Of a stretch of 8,991 bases of DNA, positions 1 through 6,272 are shown piece after piece (positions within the stretch are counted from its first letter, which is position 1; each line of letters opens with the position of its first letter). The position numbers were made by a program, and so were the translations under genes. Where the stretch lies: positions 1 to 8,991 of the forward strand of contig DCBE01000057.1 in the NCBI GenBank assembly GCA_002313325.1, given 5' to 3'. The DNA is from Flavobacteriaceae bacterium UBA1115. Lineage in GTDB: Bacteria; Bacteroidota; Bacteroidia; Flavobacteriales; Flavobacteriaceae. Below the pieces are notes generated by a model. It was not told where the DNA came from, made no database searches, and saw only the letters and a list, made by a program, of their open reading frames with translations.

Positions 1-24
1 TTTTTCTTTTTCATAGCAATTTTT

Positions 25-60
25 CCCATCCTCTATTTAGAGGGTGGGTTTTCTTTTTTT
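25..60 (+). terminator. Rho-independent terminator, + strand
   Basis: A 10-bp stem pairs 25-34 with 39-48 (CCCATCCTCT against AGAGGGTGGG, all pairs Watson-Crick except one T-G wobble) around the 4-base loop ATTT. It is followed directly by TTTTCTTTTTTT (49-60). On the opposite strand the hairpin is followed by an A-rich stretch, so it can only work for transcription entering from the left. It most likely ends a + strand gene lying just outside the window. Because it sits only 26 bases before the channel gene, an attenuator in that gene's own leader is the alternative. Bases 1-24 contain nothing I can assign. Confidence 0.82.
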
Positions 61-86
61 AGCAAGTTTTTTGTTTATATTAGATT

Positions 87-905
87 ATGGAAAAAATCAG
101 GTCATTCTTTCAGTTCAGCTTTAGTATAGGCGATGCAAAAATGAGTGTTGGTTCTTTTTTGGTTTTGGTTTTGATAATCATTGCCCTATACTTTACTATG
201 CGTTTTGTACGCAAATTATTAACACGCAAATTATCTGAAGAGCGCAAAGGAAAATTTAAGCCTGTATTTTCGTTCTTTAATTATTTGCTATACACGGTAA
301 TCGTATTGCTTGCTTTGCAAAATGCCGGTGTTAACTTAAACGCACTTTTAGCTGCATCAGCTGCCTTATTGGTAGGTGTTGGTTTTGCCTTACAGACCTT
401 CTTTCAAGATATAATTTCAGGAATTTTTATTTTAATTGATCAAACGGTTCACGTTGGGGATATTATTGAGCTTGACGGTAAAGTTGGACGGGTCGAAAAC
501 ATAACACTGCGTACTACAAGAGCTGTTACACGCGACAACAAGGTGCTTGTTATTCCAAACCACAAGTATTTAACAACAACTCTTTTTAATTGGACGGAAA
601 ACGACAAGGTCACAGGAGAATCTATTAATGTCGGTGTAGCTTATGGTACTGATGTGGAAAAATTCAAAAAACTGGTTTTGGAAATTGCGATGCAGCATCC
701 CGACGCAACAAAGAAAAAAGAACCCATACTTCTGTTTCAAGATTTTGGCGACAGCAGCTTAGATTTTACTTTAATTGTATTTACTGAAAACGCATTCAAA
801 GGTGCCATGATTAAGTCTGATATCAGATTTGCTATTGAGAAAGCATTAAAACGCAATGGTATCGAAATTCCTTTCCCACAACGCGTAATACATACACCCA
901 AATAA
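87..905 (+). CDS. Small-conductance mechanosensitive channel, MscS family
   Basis: Inner-membrane channel that opens under membrane tension and releases small solutes during hypo-osmotic shock. At 272 residues it has about the minimal MscS size. Three hydrophobic helices are visible: about 20-40, 60-80 and 85-117. The third is the pore helix, rich in Ala and Gly (LLAASAALLVGVGFALQTFF around 87-106) and continuing into FQDIISGIFILID. The beta domain follows (GDIIELDGKVGRVENI from 124, then VIPNHKYLTTTLFNWT near 155-170), and then a C-terminal alpha/beta domain ending in IEIPFPQRVIH, a frequent end of this family. The start is the first ATG after the upstream terminator; no Shine-Dalgarno sequence is visible. 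The stop codon directly abuts the ATG of the response regulator (TAAATG), implying coupled translation. Family assignment is secure; conductance and ion preference cannot be read from the sequence. Confidence 0.96.
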   Translation: MEKIRSFFQFSFSIGDAKMSVGSFLVLVLIIIALYFTMRFVRKLLTRKLSEERKGKFKPVFSFFNYLLYTVIVLLALQNAGVNLNALLAASAALLVGVGFALQTFFQDIISGIFILIDQTVHVGDIIELDGKVGRVENITLRTTRAVTRDNKVLVIPNHKYLTTTLFNWTENDKVTGESINVGVAYGTDVEKFKKLVLEIAMQHPDATKKKEPILLFQDFGDSSLDFTLIVFTENAFKGAMIKSDIRFAIEKALKRNGIEIPFPQRVIHTPK

Positions 906-2051
906 ATGGCGCAAATTTTAATTGTAGAGGACGAAGCAAATATCCGTCGTGTGCTCAAGAAGATTCTTGTTGATGTTGACAAAAATATCAATTTAAGTGA
1001 GGCTGTTGATGGTGTAGAAGCAATAACTATGCTGGACGAGAAGACATATGACCTTGTGCTTTGTGACATAAAAATGCCTAAAAAAGACGGTATTGAGGTC
1101 TTGGCGCATATTCAAAAAGTATCCCCGCAATCGGCTGTTGTAATGATATCCGGTCATGGCGATTTGAAAACTGCTGTCAAGGCGATGCGTATGGGTGCTT
1201 ATGATTATATTTCAAAACCACCAGATTTAAACCATTTGTTAAAGACGGTAAATGCTGCCCTTCAACGTGTCGCAACACCCAAAAAAAAGACCAAAAAAAT
1301 TGCAGTTCCTAAGCAGTATACTATGATTGGAAATTCGGAAGCCATTCAGACCATTCACAATATGGTAGAAAAGGTTGCGCCAACCATGGCTAGGGTAATG
1401 GTTCAAGGACCCAATGGCAGCGGTAAAGAATTGGTTGCGAGAGCATTACATTTTAAAAGTAACCGCTACAGTGAACCCTTTGTAGAGGTTAATTGTGCTG
1501 CGATCCCTTCAGAGCTTATTGAAAGTAAACTTTTTGGACATATGAAAGGGGCATTTACTTCTGCCCATAAAGACCACAAAGGGACTTTTGAGCAGGCGCA
1601 AGGAGGGACTCTTTTTTTAGACGAAATCGGAGATATGAGTCTTGCTGCACAAGCCAAAGTCTTACGTGCACTTGAAGAACATAAGATTCAACGTGTTGGA
1701 AGTGATAAAACCATTGCAGTAGATGTTCGCGTGATTGCTGCGACTAACAAAAACATCAAGGAAGAAATTGCACAATATCGTTTTCGTGAAGACTTGTACC
1801 ACCGATTGGCTGTGATTGAAATCCATGTGCCTGGGCTGAATAAGCGAAGAGACGACATTCCTCTTTTGGCAGATCATTTCTTATCACTTTTAACCCCAAA
1901 AAAGGAACTCCTACCAGATGCAGTTGACGCACTACAGAAAATGGATTGGACAGGCAATATTAGACAATTGCGTAATTTTATTGAGCGATTACATATTTTA
2001 GGTGGACATCAAATATCCGCACAAGATGTTTCAACATACACCACTACATAA
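906..2051 (+). CDS. NtrC-class sigma-54-dependent response regulator lacking a DNA-binding domain
   Basis: Cytoplasmic two-component regulator that should use ATP hydrolysis to activate sigma-54 RNA polymerase. The receiver domain (about 1-120) has the acidic pocket E8/D9, phospho-acceptor D54, S82 and K104. A lysine-rich linker (about 124-136) leads to the AAA+ domain: Walker A GPNGSGKE (168-175), sigma-54-contact loop GAFTSA (215-220, canonical GAFTGA), Walker B GGTLFLDE (233-240), sensor I ATN (279-281), arginine-finger region FREDLYHRL (293-301), and sensor II GNIRQLRN (350-357). Only 24 residues follow sensor II, so the usual Fis-type helix-turn-helix is absent. The next gene starts 8 bases later, leaving no room for a displaced one. 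Family knowledge: HTH-less activators exist (FlgR of Helicobacter, CtcC of Chlamydia) and act from solution. No partner histidine kinase lies in the window. Target genes are unknown. Start ATG abuts the preceding stop. Confidence 0.96.
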   Translation: MAQILIVEDEANIRRVLKKILVDVDKNINLSEAVDGVEAITMLDEKTYDLVLCDIKMPKKDGIEVLAHIQKVSPQSAVVMISGHGDLKTAVKAMRMGAYDYISKPPDLNHLLKTVNAALQRVATPKKKTKKIAVPKQYTMIGNSEAIQTIHNMVEKVAPTMARVMVQGPNGSGKELVARALHFKSNRYSEPFVEVNCAAIPSELIESKLFGHMKGAFTSAHKDHKGTFEQAQGGTLFLDEIGDMSLAAQAKVLRALEEHKIQRVGSDKTIAVDVRVIAATNKNIKEEIAQYRFREDLYHRLAVIEIHVPGLNKRRDDIPLLADHFLSLLTPKKELLPDAVDALQKMDWTGNIRQLRNFIERLHILGGHQISAQDVSTYTTT

Positions 2052-2059
2052 ATACCAAG

Positions 2060-3463
2060 ATGATAAGAATTCTCTTTTTTCTCTTTTTTAGCGTAGCGCT
2101 GTGCGCCCAACCCAATCCAGACGATGAAAAACAACTCAAATCTTTTTTTGACACATCACTCTTGGCGGGAAACGCTTACCAATGGTTGGATTACCTGACC
2201 AATCGTATTGGCAGCCGCTTGTCTGGCTCTTTAGGCGCTGAACGCGCTGTGGCTTGGACCAAAGCAGAACTTGATTCATTAGGGCTTGACAGTGTTTACT
2301 TGCAAGCCGTTAAAGTACCCAAGTGGGTAAGGGGTTCAAAAGAGTTTGCGCTGATAGAAACAGCCCCTGGCATAACCTTTAATGTGCCCATAACAGCCCT
2401 CGGTGGTTCCGTGGCAACGCCTTCCGTTGGCCTAAAGGCTCCTGTTGTTGAAGTGCAAGGCATTGAAGAACTCAAAGCGTTGGGCAGCGAACAAATTGAA
2501 GGAAAAATCGTCTTTTTTAACCGCCCCATGCAAGCCGATCTCATCAGTACTTTTCAAGCTTATTCTGGATGTGTTGATCAGCGTTATAGTGGTGCCAAAG
2601 AGGCAAGCGAGTACGGAGCTGTTGGCGTTATTGTCCGCTCTATGAATTTACGTCTCGACGATTTGCCGCATACAGGTGCGATGAGCTATGGCGACCAAGC
2701 CGTGTCTAAACGTATTCCTGCAGCTGCCATAAGCACCAATGCAGCTGAAAAATTAAGTAGTCTTTTAAAGCTTGAACCAGCGCTTAAGTTCTTGTTCCGT
2801 CAACAATGTAAAACCTATCCCGATGTCTGGTCGCATAATGTTATTGGAGAGATCACTGGAAGTGAATTTCCAAATGATATTATTGTAGTAGGTGGTCACT
2901 TGGATTCTTGGGATTTAGGGGATGGCGCTCATGACGATGGGGCAGGAGTAGTGCAGTCAATGGAAGTTTTACGCTTATTTAAAGCTACAGGTTATAAACC
3001 AAAACGAACCATTCGTGTTGTTTTGTTTATGAACGAAGAAAATGGCCTAAGGGGTGGGAATGCATATGCCAACAAAGCATTACTAGCAGGTGAGAGACAC
3101 ATATTTGCACTTGAATCGGATGCGGGTGGATTTACCCCCCGTGGATTTTCATTTACATGCTCCAATGAAGAATTCAACCAAGTATTATCATGGAAGCCTT
3201 TATTTAAACCTTATCTAATTCATTATTTTGAAAAAGGTGGTAGTGGTGCCGATGTGCGTCCTCTAAAAAATAAATACAATGTTTTGGCTGGATTACGCCC
3301 AGACTCACAACGCTATTTTGACCATCATCACGCTGAAAACGACACTTTTAATGCCGTAAACAAAAGAGAACTTGAGCTTGGTGCTGCAACCATGACCTCA
3401 CTTATATATTTATATGATAAGTACGGATTGGCTGTGCCATCTGATAATAGTTTTGCGCGCTAA
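2060..3463 (+). CDS. Secreted M28 family zinc peptidase with PA domain (carboxypeptidase Q-like)
   Basis: Exported di-zinc exopeptidase, 467 residues, resembling carboxypeptidase Q / plasma glutamate carboxypeptidase. Residues 1-16 form a signal peptide (hydrophobic ILFFLFFSVAL, probable cleavage CA|QP). C15 is not in a proper lipobox, because Leu precedes it, so a soluble periplasmic or secreted protein is more likely than a lipoprotein. A protease-associated (PA) domain spans roughly 125-240 (EGKIVFFNRP, YGAVGVIVRS, IPAAAIS). The catalytic domain keeps every expected residue: H280 and D282 in GGHLDSWD, bridging D292 in HDDGAG, E326/E327 in MNEENG (general base and ligand), D354 in ESDAGG, and H424 in DHHHAEND. 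An active aminopeptidase or dipeptidase is therefore expected; exact substrate specificity is not visible. It follows the regulator by 8 bases and precedes the MATE gene by 11, so it probably belongs to the same transcript. Confidence 0.95.
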   Translation: MIRILFFLFFSVALCAQPNPDDEKQLKSFFDTSLLAGNAYQWLDYLTNRIGSRLSGSLGAERAVAWTKAELDSLGLDSVYLQAVKVPKWVRGSKEFALIETAPGITFNVPITALGGSVATPSVGLKAPVVEVQGIEELKALGSEQIEGKIVFFNRPMQADLISTFQAYSGCVDQRYSGAKEASEYGAVGVIVRSMNLRLDDLPHTGAMSYGDQAVSKRIPAAAISTNAAEKLSSLLKLEPALKFLFRQQCKTYPDVWSHNVIGEITGSEFPNDIIVVGGHLDSWDLGDGAHDDGAGVVQSMEVLRLFKATGYKPKRTIRVVLFMNEENGLRGGNAYANKALLAGERHIFALESDAGGFTPRGFSFTCSNEEFNQVLSWKPLFKPYLIHYFEKGGSGADVRPLKNKYNVLAGLRPDSQRYFDHHHAENDTFNAVNKRELELGAATMTSLIYLYDKYGLAVPSDNSFAR

Positions 3464-3474
3464 CCACCCCCAAA

Positions 3475-4839
3475 ATGCTCCAAGAATATACAAAAGAATT
3501 TAAAACAAACCTACGCCTAGCCTGGCCAGTAATGCTAGGTATGGTAGGGCATACTTTGGTTCAATTTGTAGATAACGTCATGGTAGGGCAATTGGGAACT
3601 ACCGAATTGGCAGCCATTTCTCTGGGTAACAGTTTTGTTTTCATCGCCATGTCGATTGGTATTGGGTTCTCAACAGCTATTACCCCGCTTATTGCCGAAG
3701 CTGACGCTGGACAAAATCAAAATGCACTTCAAAAGGTATTACATGAGGGCTTAAGACTTTGTATTATACTTGGTATTTTTTTGTTCCTCGGTGTTTATAT
3801 TACCAAGCCTTTGTTGTTCCATATGGGACAGGAGCCCGAAGTAGTTGCATTGGCTTTTCCTTACCTAAACTGGGTGGCTGTTTCCTTATTGCCACTTGTT
3901 ATTTTTCAAGCGTTTAAACAGTTTTCTGACGGCATGTCGCTTACACGCTATTCCATGTATGCAACGGTACTGGCTAATGTAGTAAATGTTGTCATCAATT
4001 ACTTCCTCATTTTTGGAATATGGATTTTTCCCAAATGGGGCTTGACAGGTGCTGCTGTGGGAAGTTTGGCGTCAAGGGTAACCATGTTGATTTTTATTGT
4101 CATATTACTTTATCGAGATCCAAGAACGGCCGCAATCATACGGCAGTTGGTCCCGGAACGACTGTATAAAAAAGAATTAAATCAATTATTGAAATTGGGC
4201 TTGCCCTCATCCCTTCAAATGTTTTTCGAGGTCAGTTTTTTTACTTTTGCTATTTGGGTATGTGGGTTATTAAGCAAAGATGCCCAAGCAGCCAATCAGA
4301 TTGCGCTCAACCTTTCTTCCATGACCTTTATGGTAGCCATGGGATTGAGTGTAGCAGCAACCATTCGTGTAGGAAACCAAAAGGGTTTTAGGGCTTTTGG
4401 TGAATTGAAACGCATAGCTTTATCTGTGTTCTTGCTCACACTGCTGTTGGATGTTGTTTTCGCAGGGTTCTTTGTTGCTTTTAACGAAACGCTTCCTTGG
4501 TTATATCTCGACTCGGCTACTGGCTTAGACACATTTGCAGTTGCTGAACTGGCAGGATCACTGTTGTTTATAGCTGCCGTTTTTCAAATTTTTGATGGCG
4601 CCCAAGTGGTCGCTTTGGGGAGTTTAAGAGGTTTACAGGACGTTCGTATCCCCACTTGGATTACCTTTTTGGCTTATGTCCTGATAGGGGTGCCTGTGAT
4701 GCTTTATTTGAGTAAAGAAGCAGCTATGGGCGCAAGAGGAGTTTGGATTGGTCTATGCCTTGGTCTCGTGGTTTCTTCATTGTTGTTATATCTTCGCTTC
4801 AGATACTTATCTAATAAACTAATACACACAAATGTCTGA
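3475..4839 (+). CDS. MATE family multidrug / Na+ or H+ antiporter (NorM-like)
   Basis: Inner-membrane efflux protein of 454 residues, the normal size for a 12-helix MATE transporter. The sequence is hydrophobic throughout, in two halves. The N-lobe starts with a helix carrying QFVDNVMVGQLG (30-41, with D33), the family's most recognisable segment. The C-lobe has LQMFFEVSFFTFA (247-259, with E252) and ANQIALNLSSMTFMVAMG (273-290), followed by a helix with QIFDGAQVVALGSLRG (371-386, with D374). D33, E252 and D374 appear to match the cation-coordinating acids described in NorM of Vibrio cholerae (D36, E255, D371); this alignment was made by eye. Likely exports cationic drugs or dyes, or endogenous metabolites, in exchange for Na+ or H+. 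Its last 8 bases overlap the start of the next gene, which suggests translational coupling. Confidence 0.96.
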   Translation: MLQEYTKEFKTNLRLAWPVMLGMVGHTLVQFVDNVMVGQLGTTELAAISLGNSFVFIAMSIGIGFSTAITPLIAEADAGQNQNALQKVLHEGLRLCIILGIFLFLGVYITKPLLFHMGQEPEVVALAFPYLNWVAVSLLPLVIFQAFKQFSDGMSLTRYSMYATVLANVVNVVINYFLIFGIWIFPKWGLTGAAVGSLASRVTMLIFIVILLYRDPRTAAIIRQLVPERLYKKELNQLLKLGLPSSLQMFFEVSFFTFAIWVCGLLSKDAQAANQIALNLSSMTFMVAMGLSVAATIRVGNQKGFRAFGELKRIALSVFLLTLLLDVVFAGFFVAFNETLPWLYLDSATGLDTFAVAELAGSLLFIAAVFQIFDGAQVVALGSLRGLQDVRIPTWITFLAYVLIGVPVMLYLSKEAAMGARGVWIGLCLGLVVSSLLLYLRFRYLSNKLIHTNV

Positions 4840-5065
4840 TACTATTCCAACATTTTTACTTGCAGATAATGCAGAACACCCCGATGCTGTTTTTGTAGTA
4901 CACACACAGTTTCCACGCTTTATATTAAACTTGGCCAATGACGAACTCGAATGGTGGGAAAACTTTATTAAAGAGGACAAACAAAGCGCCATAGAAGAAG
5001 TTGCTTTGTGGATTGAGCGCGCAACTGAATTCTATGACAACGAAGTAAATAAATATACCGAATGA
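4832..5065 (+). CDS. Small acidic conserved-looking protein of unknown function (77 aa)
   Basis: I cannot assign a function. The protein has 17 acidic against 5 basic residues, so it is strongly negative at neutral pH, and it has no signal peptide or membrane segment; it should be cytosolic. The N-terminal half has a compact pattern, FLLADN followed by PDAVFVVHTQFPRFIL (about 8-32), that looks like beta strands. The C-terminal half is helical and acidic (DELEWWENF, then IEEVALWIERATEFYDNEV). That it is a real gene is supported by its tight packing: the start overlaps the MATE gene by 8 bases, its stop overlaps the PAP2 start by 4 bases (ATGA), and the sequence is clean and protein-like. I recall similar small proteins in flavobacterial genomes, but cannot confirm this here. 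A role linked to its membrane-protein neighbours is only inference from context. Confidence 0.85.
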   Translation: MSDTIPTFLLADNAEHPDAVFVVHTQFPRFILNLANDELEWWENFIKEDKQSAIEEVALWIERATEFYDNEVNKYTE

Positions 5066-5625
5066 TGGATGCGTTACTGCTTTGGGATCAAGAACTCTTT
5101 TTATGGCTTAACGGTCTGGGCTTAGAGCCTTTTGATGCCTTTTGGATGACAATCACAGATAAGCGCTATACGATTGGCTTTTATGCCATACTTACTGCTT
5201 TTATGGGGAAGTGGTTGGGTTGGAAAAACACACTCTGGATGTTACTTGCTATTGCATTACTAATTACGTTTACTGACCAAGTAACCAATTTGTTTAAAGA
5301 CGGATTTAAGCGTCTACGTCCTTGTCATGAGGCCGAACTAACTGACATCATGCGCCGGGTTAAACCAGGCTGCGGAGGTTATTACGGATATTTTTCTGGA
5401 CACGCCTCAAATTCCTTTGCTATGGCTACTTTCTTTGTGGTGCTTTTCGCCAGACAGTTTAAACTGCTCCGATTGCTGTTTGTGATAGCAGCAATGGTTG
5501 CTTACAGTCGTATTTATATTGGTGTGCATTATCCACTTGATGTCATCAGCGGATCCTTGTTTGGCATCCTAGGTGGATGGCTCTTCGCCAAGCTGTACTT
5601 GCGCTTTATTCCAAATCCGATTTAA
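5062..5625 (+). CDS. PAP2 family membrane phosphatase
   Basis: Integral-membrane acid phosphatase of 187 residues, in the class that dephosphorylates lipid phosphates or pyrophosphates such as undecaprenyl pyrophosphate, phosphatidate or lipid A. The three-part signature is complete in order: K79-(x6)-RP (ending at P87), FSGH (111-114; usual PSGH, with F in place of P and H114 kept), and SR-x5-H-x3-D (S149, R150, H156, D160). H156 would be the nucleophile and H114 the acid/base. Hydrophobic helices lie near 36-50, 56-73, 118-130, 137-147 and 160-180. The insert between motifs (about 88-110) has two cysteines (C88, C104) that could form a disulfide outside the membrane. The gene begins ATGATG; either Met is possible, and the first forms the ATGA overlap with the upstream stop. 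The last 20 bases overlap the convergent msrA. Substrate cannot be decided. Confidence 0.94.
   Translation: MMDALLLWDQELFLWLNGLGLEPFDAFWMTITDKRYTIGFYAILTAFMGKWLGWKNTLWMLLAIALLITFTDQVTNLFKDGFKRLRPCHEAELTDIMRRVKPGCGGYYGYFSGHASNSFAMATFFVVLFARQFKLLRLLFVIAAMVAYSRIYIGVHYPLDVISGSLFGILGGWLFAKLYLRFIPNPI
5606..5625. other. Tail-to-tail overlap of the PAP2 and msrA coding regions
   Basis: The PAP2 stop (TAA, 5623-5625) lies beyond the msrA stop on the other strand (TAA read from 5608 to 5606), so the final 20 bases code on both strands. An imperfect hairpin, CCGATTTAATCAATTCGG (5617-5634), is present but has a T-T mismatch and no T tract on either side, so it does not look like a terminator. Transcripts from the two operons probably run into each other. 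Confidence 0.9.
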
Positions 5626-6268
5626 TCAATTCGGGGTAGTTCTGTAAAAAGGCGCTCACCCGCGGCTTGGATACAGCTCTTATGTAGGGATTGTTAGGGT
5701 TGTTTTTTTCGTAATCTTGATGGTAGTCCTCGGCTTGGTAAAACACATCGTACTTCTTTACTTCAGTAACAATGGGATCGGAATAGCGTTTGGCAGCCGT
5801 TAATTTTTCAATTATTTTTTCGATGATTTCTTTTTCCTCTGCGGTTTTATAAAAAGCTACGGAACGGTAATGTGTTCCTCGGTCTGGGCCTTGGCGGTTA
5901 AGGGTGGTGGGGTCATGCGAACCAAAAAATACCGTTACTAAGGTTTCAAACGATACGACCTCTTTGTCATATATTACTTTTGTAGTCTCTGCATGTCCTG
6001 TTCTTCCTGTGACTACCTGATCGTAGATCGGGTTTTTGGTGTTCCCCCCTGCATAGCCAGAAATAGCTTCGTGCACGCCTGTGACTTGCTCAAAGACGGC
6101 TTCGACACACCAGAAGCATCCTGAAGCAAAATAGGCAACTTCATGCACTTGTGGAAGGATGTACTCGTTTGTAGCTACTGGCTTAGCGTTGTAAATAGGT
6201 TTCGGTGCTGAAAAAGAACATGAGAGCAATTGAAATGCGGTAATTAATGATAGATAAGCAGTAGGCAT
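5606..6268 (-). CDS. msrA: Peptide methionine (S)-S-oxide reductase MsrA, probably exported
   Basis: Reduces the S epimer of methionine sulfoxide in proteins, repairing oxidative damage. The core (about 42-200) has the signature GCFWC (50-54) with catalytic C51, HAE at 92-94 (E94), SHDPTTLNRQGPDRGTHYRS (117-136) with D129 and Y134, and AEDYHQDY (179-186). There is no cysteine after 54, so the usual C-terminal resolving cysteines are missing and C54 of the CFWC pair is the likely recycling partner. Residues 1-40 are an extra N-terminal region: a hydrophobic stretch (AYLSLITAFQLL) and LLSC, a possible lipobox with C17, suggesting export or lipid anchoring. The n-region has no Lys or Arg, so this is tentative. 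The ATG is the only usable start: the frame upstream reads TAA-AAA-CAT-AAA-CAT before it. It begins 4 bases after the glycosyltransferase stop. Confidence 0.96.
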   Translation of the reverse strand: MPTAYLSLITAFQLLSCSFSAPKPIYNAKPVATNEYILPQVHEVAYFASGCFWCVEAVFEQVTGVHEAISGYAGGNTKNPIYDQVVTGRTGHAETTKVIYDKEVVSFETLVTVFFGSHDPTTLNRQGPDRGTHYRSVAFYKTAEEKEIIEKIIEKLTAAKRYSDPIVTEVKKYDVFYQAEDYHQDYEKNNPNNPYIRAVSKPRVSAFLQNYPELIKSDLE

Positions 6269-6272
6269 ATGT

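Noticed and set aside
73..86. Possible promoter element TATATTAG (76-83), close to the Bacteroidota -7 consensus TAnnTTTG
   Set aside because: No TTTG at the expected -33 distance was found, and the implied start site would fall at the ATG; AT-rich sequence makes such matches common.
737..1069. 110-codon open frame on the - strand across the end of mscS and start of the regulator
   Set aside because: It lies antisense to two well-supported genes, is rich in Ser/Ile/Thr as expected for an antisense shadow, and has no recognisable domain.
2100..2108. Cys15 of the M28 peptidase as a lipoprotein cysteine
   Set aside because: The residue before it is Leu, which does not fit the lipobox (Gly/Ala/Ser expected); cleavage at A|Q by signal peptidase I fits better.
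2445..2645. 66-codon open frame on the + strand inside the M28 peptidase gene
   Set aside because: It is in another frame of a gene with a complete catalytic residue set; no features of its own.
3539..3590. Repeated ATGGTAGGGCA within the MATE gene
   Set aside because: It reflects two Met-Val-Gly codon triplets in different helices; too short and in-frame to be a meaningful DNA repeat.
5617..5634. Hairpin CCGATTTAATCAATTCGG between the converging operons
   Set aside because: Only about 6 pairs with a mismatch, and no T tract on either strand, so it is not supported as a terminator.
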